Source of the DNA: RGIG8748 sp045606045
GTDB taxonomy: Bacteria > Bacillota > Clostridia > UMGS1810
DNA: 36,774 nucleotides
Direction: 5' to 3'
NCBI GenBank assembly: GCA_045606045.1
Contig: JAZURE010000059.1
Coordinates: 1-36,774 of the forward strand
Shown piece after piece: positions 1 through 7,669 of this stretch (within the stretch, counting starts at the first letter, position 1; every line of letters begins with the position of its first letter). The notes under the pieces are model-generated. The model had not been told where the DNA came from and did no database searches. It saw only the letters and a program-made list of their open reading frames with translations. The position numbers and the translations under genes are program-made.

Positions 1-55
1 ATAATTTCTCTTCTTTACTATGTGTTATGTTTGTCCCACCTTTTGGTCTGCCCAT
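1..55 (-). CDS. Probable transposase OrfA, N-terminal fragment
   Basis: The minus strand has an ATG at 53-55 preceded by AAAGGAG (about 8 nt upstream) and an open frame that runs off the window. The visible peptide begins MGRPKGGTNITHSKEEKL. This basic start followed by SKEEKL resembles the N-terminus of IS3/IS150-type OrfA helix-turn-helix proteins. Only 18 codons are visible, so the family assignment is an inference from a short match. Confidence 0.45.
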   Translation of the reverse strand, partial: MGRPKGGTNITHSKEEKL

Positions 56-84
56 AAAATTCAACTCCTTTATTTTATAATAGC

Positions 85-130
85 ATAAAAAATGATGGTA
101 GACACTGTTTTTTTAGTGTCTACCATCATT
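85..130 (-). terminator. Terminator of the glmS-glmM operon
   Basis: A perfect 16-bp inverted repeat (AATGATGGTAGACACT at 91-106 and its complement at 115-130) has an 8-nt loop. On the minus strand it is followed by a run of six T. It starts 36 nt after the glmM stop, as expected for an intrinsic terminator. It also sits just upstream of the partial transposase ORF, so one arm could instead be part of an insertion-sequence end. Confidence 0.75.
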
Positions 131-165
131 ATACTACTTCAGTTCAATGACCGTGTGTTTTTTCA

Positions 166-1509
166 TCATATACAATATCCCTTATTTTTTATCACCTGCG
201 CTACTTTTTCTGCAAGTGTATTGCAAAGGTTTTCTCCCATAGCCTCTACCATAACCCTTATTACAGGCTCGGTGCCGCTTTTTCTAAGAAGTATTCTGCC
301 GTCTCCTCCAAGCGATGCTTCTGCACTTTTCACAGCTTCTAAAACATCTTCATCAGCTATAACAGCAGCCTTATCCGATACCTTTACATTTTTTACAACC
401 TGCGGGAAACGGATAAAGCCATCGCAAAGCTTATTTGATGTAAGCTTGCTTTCTATAAATACTTCCATAATTTTTAGTGCCGTTATAAGTCCGTCACCTG
501 TGGAAGCAAACTTGGAAAATATTATATGTCCCGATTCTTCGCCTCCGAGGCAGTAGCCGTTTTTCTGCATTGCCTCGTAAACATACTTATCTCCTACATC
601 GGTTTTAACATACGATATTCCCTTTTCGTCAAATGCTTTGTAAAGACCCATGTTACTCATTACTGTGGTAACAACGGTGTTCTTGCTTAGTGTATCATTT
701 TGTTTCATATAGCAACCGCAGAGGTAAAGTATGTGGTCGCCTGTAAGTACATTGCCGTCATTATCTACTGCGAGACAACGGTCGGCATCACCGTCGAAAG
801 CAAAGCCTATGTCGAGCTTTTTGTCCTTTACAAGCTCACAAAGTCCCTCTATATGTGTAGAGCCGCAGCCGTTGTTTATGTTTGTACCGTTGGGGCTGTT
901 GTTTATAACAAAGGTCTCTGCACCAAGGGTATCAAATATATTCTTTGCAAGCATCCATGTACTTCCGTTTGAAGCATCAAGACCAACCTTTATGCCCTTA
1001 AAGCTCTTCATGGCAAGCGATATTATATAGCCTGTATAGCGGTTTCTGCCTACAACATAATCAACAGTTCTTCCTATATCTTCGCCTGTAGCAAGAGGAA
1101 GCTCAGGGATAATTCCGTCGATATATGCCTCGATGTCGGAAATTATAGCCTCACCCATTTTCTCGCCTCTGCCGTTTATAAGCTTGATGCCGTTGTCAAA
1201 GTACGGATTGTGACTTGCCGATATCATGATACCGCAGTCAAATTCCTCCGTACGCACCACATATGCCACAGAAGGTGTGGTGGTAACATGAAGAAGATAC
1301 GCATCTGCACCGCTTGCGGTAAGCCCCGCTACAAGTGCGTACTCAAACATATAGCTTGAGCGTCTTGTATCCTTGCCTATGACTATCCTGCACTTGTGTT
1401 CCTTGCCGTAGTGCCAGCCCAAGTATCTTCCTACCTTAAAGGCATGCTCTACGGTAAGTGTTTTATTAGCTTCTCCTCTAAAGCCGTCTGTTCCGAAATA
1501 TTTTCCCAT
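166..1509 (-). CDS. glmM: Phosphoglucosamine mutase GlmM
   Basis: GlmM converts glucosamine-6-phosphate to glucosamine-1-phosphate in the cytosol, the second step from fructose-6-phosphate to UDP-GlcNAc for peptidoglycan. The 447-aa length is normal. The active-site phosphoserine loop SASHNP is present (Ser about 99), as are the Mg-binding DGDADR (238-243), the sugar-binding GGEESGH (321-327) and the C-terminal phosphate-binding RKSGTEP. This four-part pattern separates GlmM from most other phosphohexomutases. The ATG has AGGAGAG upstream and lies 17 nt after the glmS stop, so the two genes form an operon and share the glmS ribozyme control upstream. A strong terminator follows. Confidence 0.96.
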   Translation of the reverse strand: MGKYFGTDGFRGEANKTLTVEHAFKVGRYLGWHYGKEHKCRIVIGKDTRRSSYMFEYALVAGLTASGADAYLLHVTTTPSVAYVVRTEEFDCGIMISASHNPYFDNGIKLINGRGEKMGEAIISDIEAYIDGIIPELPLATGEDIGRTVDYVVGRNRYTGYIISLAMKSFKGIKVGLDASNGSTWMLAKNIFDTLGAETFVINNSPNGTNINNGCGSTHIEGLCELVKDKKLDIGFAFDGDADRCLAVDNDGNVLTGDHILYLCGCYMKQNDTLSKNTVVTTVMSNMGLYKAFDEKGISYVKTDVGDKYVYEAMQKNGYCLGGEESGHIIFSKFASTGDGLITALKIMEVFIESKLTSNKLCDGFIRFPQVVKNVKVSDKAAVIADEDVLEAVKSAEASLGGDGRILLRKSGTEPVIRVMVEAMGENLCNTLAEKVAQVIKNKGYCI

Positions 1510-1526
1510 CCGTAATCTCTCCTGTC

Positions 1527-3350
1527 CTATTCTACTGTCACAGATTTTGCTAAGTTTCTTGGCTTGTCTGCGTTAAGTCCCTTGCCCAAGGCTACATAAT
1601 ACGCTATAAGCTGAAGTACAGGTGCGCATATAAGCGGCATAAAAAGCTCCTCTGTGTCGGGAATCTTTATGACCTTATGGGCAATACCGTTGTCTACATC
1701 CGCACTTTCCGAAGCAAGAAGTATTACTCTTGCACCTCTTGCCTTAACCTCGCGGATGTTATTTATGATTTTTTCCTTTATGCTTTGTTTTGTGAGTATG
1801 GCAACAACAGGTGTTGTTTCCTCTATAAGTGCTATGCTTCCATGCTTTAATTCACCTGCGGCATATGCCTCGCAATGAATATAGGAAATCTCCTTTGTCT
1901 TAAGTGCTCCCTCCATGCTCTGTGCATAGTCTGCACCTCTGCCTATATAGAAGATACTTCCGGCATCTGCAAGAGAATCAGCTACATCCATGCATACGCT
2001 CTCAAGGGTAAGTGCCTGCAATATCTTTTGGGGTACATCATTAAGAAGAATATCGACATATGACGATGCCTCATTCCCCGTTATAGTGCCCTTTGCTTTG
2101 GCAATTTTTACACCTATAAGATAAAGCACCGCAAGCTGAACAGAATACGCCTTGGTGCTGGCTACGGCTATCTCCCTCTCTGCTTTGGTGTAGATAACAT
2201 CATCAGCCTCGTTTGCTATTGCCGAGCCGTAGGAGTTTACTATTGCAAGAGTGCGCACACCCATGGACTTTGTAAGGCGCAGTGCAGACAGTGTATCTGC
2301 GGTTTCGCCCGACTGTGACACGAAGAGCGCTATTTCGCTTTTTCTTACAATAGGCTCACCATACAAAAACTCCGATGCCAGATGCGTGTATACAGGTATT
2401 TGGGCAAGGCTTTCTATTGTATACTTAGCCGCAAAGGAGGCATTGTATGCCGTGCCGCACGCAACTATATGAAGCCCTGTTAAAGACTTTAAGAAGCCGT
2501 AGTCTATATTTATACCAAGCTCTATCTCTCCGTCTCTGACAAGAGAAGATACTGTGCGTTTTACCGCGTCAGGCTCTTCGGAAATCTCCTTGCGCATAAA
2601 ATGCTCATACCCGCCCTTGTCGGCAGTTTGACGATGCACCTTTTGCCTTTGGGCAGTCTTAGAAATGGGATTTGCATCCAAATCATAAAAGCTTATGCTG
2701 TCTTTGGAAACCTCTGCCACTTCGCCCCTCTCCACGGTATAATATTCTCCCGCAGTATCTGTAACGGCAGATATATCCGAACATACAAAATTGCCGTCCC
2801 CGCCCTTAGTTACTACAAGCGGGTTATCCTTTCGGAAGGCATATATTTTATCACAGAAATCGTAAAACACGGCACATATAGCATATGAGCCTGATATCTC
2901 GTCTACAAGCTTATTTATAGCATGAACGGGACTAAGCGTCCTTGCAAAATAATAGTCAAGAAGCTTGGCACAAACCTCGGTATCGGTATCCGACAGGAAG
3001 TTGTAGCCGTTTGCAATGAGAAATTCTTTTATTTCACCCGAATTTTCTATGATGCCGTTGTGCACCACAGCTACCCTGTGCGTGCCGTGAGGGTGGGCGT
3101 TTCGCTCGGTGGGATTACCGTGTGTTGCCCATCTTGTATGCCCTATACCGCACCTTGAGTCGATGGTTTCTACCCTAAGCTTTGCTTTTAGGTTATCAAG
3201 GCTTCCCTTTGCCTTTATCATTTTTATTCTGCCGTCTTCAAAAAATGCCACTCCAGAAGAATCGTAGCCTCTGTATTCTAAATGTGTGAGTACATCAAGA
3301 AGCACGGGCACAGCCTGTGTCCTGCCCGAAAAACCAACAATTCCGCACAT
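1527..3350 (-). CDS. glmS: Glutamine-fructose-6-phosphate aminotransferase GlmS
   Basis: GlmS makes glucosamine-6-phosphate from fructose-6-phosphate and glutamine. The 607-aa protein starts MCGIVGF, where Cys2 becomes the N-terminal nucleophile of the class II glutaminase domain (about residues 2-220). Two SIS sugar-isomerase domains follow. The last residues (NLAKSVTVE) are the typical C-tail that closes the isomerase site. The start has AAGGAG 8 nt upstream, immediately after the P4 region of a glmS ribozyme, which gives feedback control by glucosamine-6-phosphate. The gene ends in TAG, which shows that TAG is an ordinary stop codon in this genome. It is followed closely by glmM. Confidence 0.97.
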   Translation of the reverse strand: MCGIVGFSGRTQAVPVLLDVLTHLEYRGYDSSGVAFFEDGRIKMIKAKGSLDNLKAKLRVETIDSRCGIGHTRWATHGNPTERNAHPHGTHRVAVVHNGIIENSGEIKEFLIANGYNFLSDTDTEVCAKLLDYYFARTLSPVHAINKLVDEISGSYAICAVFYDFCDKIYAFRKDNPLVVTKGGDGNFVCSDISAVTDTAGEYYTVERGEVAEVSKDSISFYDLDANPISKTAQRQKVHRQTADKGGYEHFMRKEISEEPDAVKRTVSSLVRDGEIELGINIDYGFLKSLTGLHIVACGTAYNASFAAKYTIESLAQIPVYTHLASEFLYGEPIVRKSEIALFVSQSGETADTLSALRLTKSMGVRTLAIVNSYGSAIANEADDVIYTKAEREIAVASTKAYSVQLAVLYLIGVKIAKAKGTITGNEASSYVDILLNDVPQKILQALTLESVCMDVADSLADAGSIFYIGRGADYAQSMEGALKTKEISYIHCEAYAAGELKHGSIALIEETTPVVAILTKQSIKEKIINNIREVKARGARVILLASESADVDNGIAHKVIKIPDTEELFMPLICAPVLQLIAYYVALGKGLNADKPRNLAKSVTVE

Positions 3351-3354
3351 ATGC

Positions 3355-3523
3355 TTTCTCCTTGTCGGCTCCTGCGGGACAACAGAAACCCATTATTTTG
3401 TGATTTGACGGATGCGATTTTGTGTATTTGTACGCACCCTTACGACACAAATCATGCCGAAGAGGTATCCGCCGAATTTTCGATAGCCTCTTACCTCGTC
3501 ACGAAAAAATTCCGTCTGGCGCT
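3355..3523 (-). ncRNA. glmS ribozyme (glucosamine-6-phosphate activated)
   Basis: Read on the minus strand, the leader of glmS contains the conserved ribozyme core in order: AGCGCCAGA at the cleavage site, GACGAGG, then CTATCGAAAATTCGGCGGAT and paired ACCTCTT. A P3-like helix (GATTTGTGT with ACACAAAATC) and a P4-like element ending beside the AAGGAG ribosome binding site follow. By homology, self-cleavage falls between A3523 and G3522. In known members glucosamine-6-phosphate is the catalytic cofactor, and the cleaved mRNA is degraded by RNase J. I see every core block, so the call is strong. Exact helix borders are approximate. Confidence 0.95.
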
Positions 3524-3547
3524 AAACGGTATGTCCGTCTTAGACAC

Positions 3548-3575
3548 ACAAGTCCCATAAATATTATGGACTTGT
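3548..3575 (-). other. Hairpin in the 5' part of the glmS leader
   Basis: An 8-bp inverted repeat (ACAAGTCC / GGACTTGT) with an A+T-rich inner part lies between the candidate glmS promoter and the ribozyme cleavage site. On the minus strand it lacks a T run, so it is not a good terminator for the gene upstream. It would form the bulk of the short 5' fragment released by ribozyme cleavage and may protect the uncut transcript end. That role is an inference. Confidence 0.45.
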
Positions 3576-3590
3576 TTTGGAAAAATAAAA

Positions 3591-3618
3591 CTTATATATT
3601 TTTCCTACTTTTTTACAA
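3591..3618 (-). promoter_or_regulatory. Candidate glmS promoter
   Basis: Minus-strand TTGTAA (3618-3613), a 16-nt spacer and TATAAG (3596-3591) overlap the last codons of the upstream GlmU-like gene. This would start a transcript near 3585, about 60 nt before the ribozyme cleavage site. The boxes are imperfect, so this is a moderate call. Confidence 0.4.
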
Positions 3619-4261
3619 CAATGTTGTCTTGCGATTTGAAGATTGAGTTTTCTCCAATGTACCCGCGCACCATAGATGTAGGATATACTGTGCAGTTTTT
3701 GCCGATTACGGTTCCGGGACACAATACGCTGTGGCATCCGACCTCAGTAAAATCGCCGACCATGGCTCCGAATTTCTTGAGTCCTGTTTCCAACTTTTCA
3801 CCGTTTGCCAAAACAGTTACAAGGGATTTGTCGCTCTTGACATTGGAAGTGACGGCTCCTGCCCCAAGGTGTGATTTGTAGCCAAGCACAGAATCGCCCA
3901 CATAATTAAAATGAGGAATCTGCACATTGTCAAAAATTATGCTGTTCTTAACCTCGGTAGAATTACCCACCACGCAGTTTTTGCCCACAAGCACACTGCC
4001 TCTTATAAAGGCACATTGTCTGACCTCTGTGCCCTCGCCTATGATACAGGGACCCGTGATAGAAGCACTTGGCGCAACTGTGGCGCTTTTTGCTATCCAT
4101 ACATTTTCTCCTGCTTCATCATACAAGGACTTATCGAGGGTTTTGCCAAGCTCTGTTATAAAGCTTTTTATACCCGAAAGCACTTCCCACGGATATGTTG
4201 TACCCTTAAGAAGAGGCTCTGCCATTGTGTAGCTTAAATCGTACAATTCGTTTGTTTTCAT
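3605..4261 (-). CDS. GlmU-like left-handed beta-helix acyltransferase, stand-alone
   Basis: This 218-aa protein has an N-terminal helical stretch (about 1-55) and then hexapeptide repeats of a left-handed parallel beta-helix (about 55-210). The block HFNYVGDSVLG ... GAGAVTSN matches the acetyltransferase half of GlmU, which acetylates glucosamine-1-phosphate. The N-terminal uridylyltransferase half of GlmU is missing. Such proteins are often annotated as UDP-GlcNAc pyrophosphorylase, but the nucleotidyltransferase fold is not here. Its place beside glmS and glmM supports a role in UDP-GlcNAc supply. The ATG has a full AAGGAGGTGAG site. It ends in TAG and has its own promoter, divergent from hydE. 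Substrate is inferred from context. Confidence 0.75.
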   Translation of the reverse strand: MKTNELYDLSYTMAEPLLKGTTYPWEVLSGIKSFITELGKTLDKSLYDEAGENVWIAKSATVAPSASITGPCIIGEGTEVRQCAFIRGSVLVGKNCVVGNSTEVKNSIIFDNVQIPHFNYVGDSVLGYKSHLGAGAVTSNVKSDKSLVTVLANGEKLETGLKKFGAMVGDFTEVGCHSVLCPGTVIGKNCTVYPTSMVRGYIGENSIFKSQDNIVVKK

Positions 4262-4327
4262 TTTCTCACCTCCTTAATAAAAAAATGACATAAAATAGCC
4301 TTTATTTCTAAAGTATATTCCAAAATA

Positions 4328-4356
4328 AGTATATCATACCATACATCGCTTTGCAA
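4328..4356 (-). promoter_or_regulatory. Promoter of the GlmU-like gene
   Basis: Minus-strand TTGCAA (4356-4351), a 17-nt spacer and TATACT (4333-4328) lie about 70 nt upstream of the GlmU-like start. It is back-to-back with the hydE promoter, with only 16 nt between the two -35 boxes. Confidence 0.55.
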
Positions 4357-4372
4357 TAGTTTTAACAATTAT

Positions 4373-4401
4373 TTGACATTTTGGATAGAAAGAATTATAA
4401 T
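4373..4401 (+). promoter_or_regulatory. Consensus sigma-A promoter of hydEG
   Basis: TTGACA (4373-4378), a 17-nt spacer and TATAAT (4396-4401) form an exact consensus promoter. The predicted transcription start is near 4408, which leaves a leader of about 113 nt before the hydE ATG. Confidence 0.85.
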
Positions 4402-4438
4402 AAATTGTTCCCTACCTCAAGCACAATATAAGTATAAT

Positions 4439-4506
4439 GAGTATTGCAACAGACGCTCCGCAAAGGTTGGCTCGCTTGACGGAATAAGCGTAAAAACTGC
4501 ATACTC
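4439..4506 (+). promoter_or_regulatory. Structured 5' leader of hydE, class unknown
   Basis: The leader folds on paper into a long-range 9-bp P1 helix (4439-4448 with 4498-4506, one bulged T). P1 encloses a second helix: ACGCT 4453-4457 with AGCGT 4487-4491, continued by CCG 4458-4460 with CGG 4480-4482 across a 4-nt AATA bulge. A short inner pairing (CAAAG with CTTG) caps it. It sits between a consensus promoter and a gene with no visible Shine-Dalgarno sequence. This architecture suggests a riboswitch or protein-binding leader. I compared it by eye with the common riboswitch classes and could not assign it. Confidence 0.5.
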
Positions 4507-4520
4507 CAATGTGATAAACC

Positions 4521-5570
4521 ATGAAGAATAAGTTAAAAAAACTCATACAAAAGCTTAATACCGAACACTCTCTTACAGTCGGTGAGTACAAATACCTTGT
4601 AAAAAACTACTCCGATGAAGCACTGGGTTATATAGCACCTATTGCACTCCAAGCCAAAAAGAGCATATACGGAGATGATATATATATCCGCGGTCTTATA
4701 GAGATATCCAACATATGTAAAAACGATTGTCTATACTGCGGTATCCGTGCGTCAAACAAAGAGTGCAAAAGATACCGCCTCACAAAAGAGGAAATTCTCT
4801 CTTGCTGTGAAAACGGATACAAGCTGGGCTTTCGTACCTTTGTGCTTCAGGGCGGTGAGGATATGCACTATAACGACGGGGTTTTGTGCGATATTGTAAA
4901 ATCCATAAAGGAAAGCTACCCCGATTGTGCCGTTACGCTCTCCATGGGCGAAAGAAGCTTTGAGAGCTACAAGCATCTTAAAAGTGCAGGGGCGGACAGA
5001 TACCTGCTTCGCCACGAAACTGCAGACAGACGCCACTATCGGAAACTTCACCCAAATAAAATGAGCTTTGATAACAGAATGAAGTGCCTTAAAGTTCTTA
5101 AAGAGCTTGGATATCAGACGGGTTGCGGTTTTATGGTAGGCTCTCCCTATCAGAAAAACCGTCATATTGCAAAGGACCTTAAATTTATAGAAACCTTTTC
5201 TCCCCAAATGTGCGGAATAGGACCTTTTATACCGCATAAGGACACACCGTTTTCGGGTTACCCTGCAGGAGATGTGAACTTTTGCACATATCTTCTTGCT
5301 ATAATAAGGCTCATAAAACCAAACATACTCCTGCCTGCTACAACTGCTCTTGCAACCCTGTCGGATGGCGGACGGCTAAAAGCGATTTTGTGCGGAGCAA
5401 ATGTCGTGATGCCAAATCTCTCGCCCGAGGATGCCAAGAAAAACTACAATCTCTACAACGGTAAGAAAGCAACAGGACTCGAAGCGGCAGAGCATTTAGA
5501 AAACTTAAAAGAACAATTACAACCCGCAGGTGCACGCATAGTGTATAACCGAGGAGATATGAAAGGATGA
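4521..5570 (+). CDS. hydE: [FeFe]-hydrogenase maturase HydE (radical SAM)
   Basis: HydE is a radical SAM enzyme that helps build the dithiomethylamine-bridged di-iron subcluster of the [FeFe]-hydrogenase H-cluster. The CX3CX2C motif that binds the 4Fe-4S/SAM cluster is at C66, C70 and C73, inside a BATS-type TIM barrel. The 349-aa length and the C-terminal LSDGGRLKAILCGANVVMPN block fit HydE, distinguishing it from the related BioB and PylB. An in-frame stop lies two codons upstream of the ATG, so translation cannot start earlier. There is no clear ribosome binding site, which is unusual here. hydG follows 6 nt later. HydF and the hydrogenase itself are not in the window. Confidence 0.92.
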   Translation: MKNKLKKLIQKLNTEHSLTVGEYKYLVKNYSDEALGYIAPIALQAKKSIYGDDIYIRGLIEISNICKNDCLYCGIRASNKECKRYRLTKEEILSCCENGYKLGFRTFVLQGGEDMHYNDGVLCDIVKSIKESYPDCAVTLSMGERSFESYKHLKSAGADRYLLRHETADRRHYRKLHPNKMSFDNRMKCLKVLKELGYQTGCGFMVGSPYQKNRHIAKDLKFIETFSPQMCGIGPFIPHKDTPFSGYPAGDVNFCTYLLAIIRLIKPNILLPATTALATLSDGGRLKAILCGANVVMPNLSPEDAKKNYNLYNGKKATGLEAAEHLENLKEQLQPAGARIVYNRGDMKG

Positions 5571-5576
5571 TAAATT

Positions 5577-7019
5577 ATGTATAACCCAAAATCACTCAAA
5601 GCAGAAGAATTCATAAGCCATGCCGAAATACTTGAAACCATAGAATATGCCGAGAAAAACAAAGATAATTTTGCATTAATCGAAGAAATCCTCGAAAAAG
5701 CCCGTCCCAAAAAAACAGAAGAAGGAATTGTATGCAAGGGACTTACCCACAGAGAAGCCTCTGTTCTTCTGGCGTGCGACAACGAGGAAATAACAGACAG
5801 AATATATAAGCTTGCCGAAGAAATAAAACTTTCCTTTTACGGCAACAGAATAGTTATGTTTGCACCCCTTTACCTTTCCAACTACTGTGTAAACGGATGC
5901 GTTTACTGCCCCTATCATATGAAGAATAAGCACATAGCACGAAAAAAGCTCACACAGGAGGAAGTACGAAATGAGGTTATCGCCCTGCAGGATATGGGGC
6001 ACAAGCGCCTTGCTATAGAGGCGGGCGAAGACCCTGTAAATAACCCCATAGAATACATCTTAGAGTGCATCAAGACCATATATTCCGTAAATCACAAAAA
6101 CGGAGCTATCCGCAGGGTGAATGTAAACATCGCCGCAACAACCGTGGAAAACTACAGAAAATTAAAGGATGCAGGCATAGGCACATATATACTATTTCAG
6201 GAAACATATAACAAAAAGAGCTATCTTGAGCTTCACCCCACAGGCCCCAAGCACGACTACGACTACCACACCGAAGCCATGGACAGTGCCATGGAGGGCG
6301 GTATAGACGATGTTGGACTCGGTGTTCTCTTCGGGCTTGAGGGCTACAAGTATGAATTTGCAGGACTTCTTATGCACGCAGAGCACTTAGAAGCCGTACA
6401 CGGCGTAGGACCTCATACCATAAGTGTACCGCGTATAAAGAGGGCAGATGATATAGACCCCGATGTGTTTGACAACTCACTGGCCGATGATATATTCAAA
6501 AAAATCATTGCCTGCATAAGAATTGCTGTTCCCTACACAGGTATGATAATATCTACAAGGGAATCCGAAAAGGTGCGCGGCGAAGCACTAAATATGGGCA
6601 TATCGCAAATAAGCGGTGCTTCAAGAACCTCGGTGGGCGGATATACCGAAGAAGAAAGACCGCATGACTCAGAGCAGTTTGATGTGTCAGACCAGAGAAC
6701 TCTCGACGAGGTGGTAAGCTGGCTTATAGATTTAGGTCACATACCGTCATTCTGTACGGCATGCTACCGCGAGGGAAGAACGGGAGACAGATTTATGAGT
6801 CTGTGCAAGACTGGTGCCATACAGAACTGCTGTCACCCCAACGCACTTATGACTCTTTCGGAATATCTTGTGGACTATGCAAGCGAAGATACAAAGAGGA
6901 AGGGCTTTGAGCTTATAGAAAAAGAGCTTCAAAAGGTGCCAAACCCCAAGGCAAGACAGATTGCCATAGATAATGTGGAAGCAATAAAAAGTTCTAACAG
7001 ACGAGATTTCAGGTTTTAA
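5577..7019 (+). CDS. hydG: [FeFe]-hydrogenase maturase HydG (radical SAM, tyrosine lyase)
   Basis: HydG cleaves tyrosine to p-cresol plus CO and CN-, the diatomic ligands of the H-cluster. The SAM-cluster motif CX3CX2C is at C104, C108 and C111. The HydG-specific C-terminal cluster motif CX2CX22C is at C393, C396 and C419, which rules out the close paralogue ThiH. The 480-aa length is typical. Its ribosome binding site (GAAAGGATGA) overlaps the end of hydE, so the two are translated from one message. A strong bidirectional terminator follows. The organism presumably makes H2 in fermentation. Confidence 0.96.
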   Translation: MYNPKSLKAEEFISHAEILETIEYAEKNKDNFALIEEILEKARPKKTEEGIVCKGLTHREASVLLACDNEEITDRIYKLAEEIKLSFYGNRIVMFAPLYLSNYCVNGCVYCPYHMKNKHIARKKLTQEEVRNEVIALQDMGHKRLAIEAGEDPVNNPIEYILECIKTIYSVNHKNGAIRRVNVNIAATTVENYRKLKDAGIGTYILFQETYNKKSYLELHPTGPKHDYDYHTEAMDSAMEGGIDDVGLGVLFGLEGYKYEFAGLLMHAEHLEAVHGVGPHTISVPRIKRADDIDPDVFDNSLADDIFKKIIACIRIAVPYTGMIISTRESEKVRGEALNMGISQISGASRTSVGGYTEEERPHDSEQFDVSDQRTLDEVVSWLIDLGHIPSFCTACYREGRTGDRFMSLCKTGAIQNCCHPNALMTLSEYLVDYASEDTKRKGFELIEKELQKVPNPKARQIAIDNVEAIKSSNRRDFRF

Positions 7020-7032
7020 ACCATGGGATCTA

Positions 7033-7068
7033 AAAAGGGAGTGGATACACCAATATCCACTCCCTTTT
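7033..7068. terminator. Bidirectional terminator between hydG and the phage cassette
   Basis: A perfect 15-bp stem (AAAAGGGAGTGGATA at 7033-7047, complement at 7054-7068) with a 6-nt loop has an A run on one side and a T run on the other. It can end both the hydEG transcript and the minus-strand phage cassette, whose last stop codon is at 7070. Confidence 0.9.
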
Positions 7069-7069
7069 G

Positions 7070-7369
7070 TTATATACCTACTACCAAATCACATATAGCT
7101 TCGTTTTCTGCAAGCTTTTCCTTTAAGAGCTTTAATGCTTTATCTACCAATGACGAAAAATAGTCAAAGGGCATTATAACCCCCATTACAGGATATGCCT
7201 TTACAAACTCCGAGTACACATCTCTTAGCTTAAGGTACCCCGTACCCGAGCCGTATGTCATCTCCGCCTGGGCGCACATGCACACAAGCCATTCTATGAT
7301 GTTCTTTTTGCGTACCGCAACAAAGAACACAACACTTATAATCAATAATACAAATGATGCAATATACAT
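7070..7369 (-). CDS. Small membrane-anchored phage protein, holin-like
   Basis: The 99-aa protein has one N-terminal membrane segment (about residues 2-20: YIASFVLLIISVVFFVAV) and then a basic stretch and a soluble helical part. This layout, and its place as last gene of a lysis block, resemble LL-H-type phage holins (holin superfamily 6), but I cannot prove the family. Start: ATG with GGAGGTGA 6 nt before it, overlapping the TAG stop of the preceding gene's end region, so the genes are coupled. Confidence 0.6.
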   Translation of the reverse strand: MYIASFVLLIISVVFFVAVRKKNIIEWLVCMCAQAEMTYGSGTGYLKLRDVYSEFVKAYPVMGVIMPFDYFSSLVDKALKLLKEKLAENEAICDLVVGI

Positions 7370-7379
7370 ATTTCACCTC

Positions 7380-7655
7380 CTATTTTATAAGTAATGACAT
7401 CAAAAAACCAGCAAGACCGCTTATAAGAGCTGTGATACTGCTGTTTACAAGCACATCGTATCTCTTTACGGGTCTTTTTTCTATGGTTTCCACCCGTTCA
7501 AGAACATTGGTAAAATCGCTTCGCATCTCTCTCATTTCCGATGCAAGGCTGTGTATGGAGTCTGCCAGATGCTCTATACGGTCCAGCCTGTGATGTGCCG
7601 ACTTTACGCTGGACTCTACAAATGCCATACGCTCCCAGACTTCCTTTTCTTCCAA
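7380..7655 (-). CDS. XhlA-like phage lysis accessory protein
   Basis: The product is predicted at 91 aa with a TTG start at 7653-7655, preceded by GGGGGTGA 5 nt upstream. A longer reading frame opens 20 codons earlier at 7715, but it overlaps the endolysin gene and lacks a good site. Residues 1-65 form an amphipathic coiled coil (AFVESSVKSAHHRLDRIEHL and onward). The C-terminus is one membrane segment (SSITALISGLAGFLMSLLIK). This coiled coil plus C-terminal anchor is the pattern of hemolysin XhlA, which works with holin and endolysin in phage lysis. Neighbours on both sides fit that role. Confidence 0.7.
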   Translation of the reverse strand: MEEKEVWERMAFVESSVKSAHHRLDRIEHLADSIHSLASEMREMRSDFTNVLERVETIEKRPVKRYDVLVNSSITALISGLAGFLMSLLIK

Positions 7656-7669
7656 ATACTTCACCCCCG

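Noticed and set aside
3548..3575. Terminator of the GlmU-like gene
   Set aside because: On the minus strand no T run follows the hairpin; the T run is on the plus strand, where no gene needs terminating.
4439..4506. tRNA or common riboswitch (SAM-I, FMN, TPP, cobalamin, THF, c-di-GMP)
   Set aside because: None of the conserved core sequences of these classes is present, and no cloverleaf with T and D loops can be drawn.
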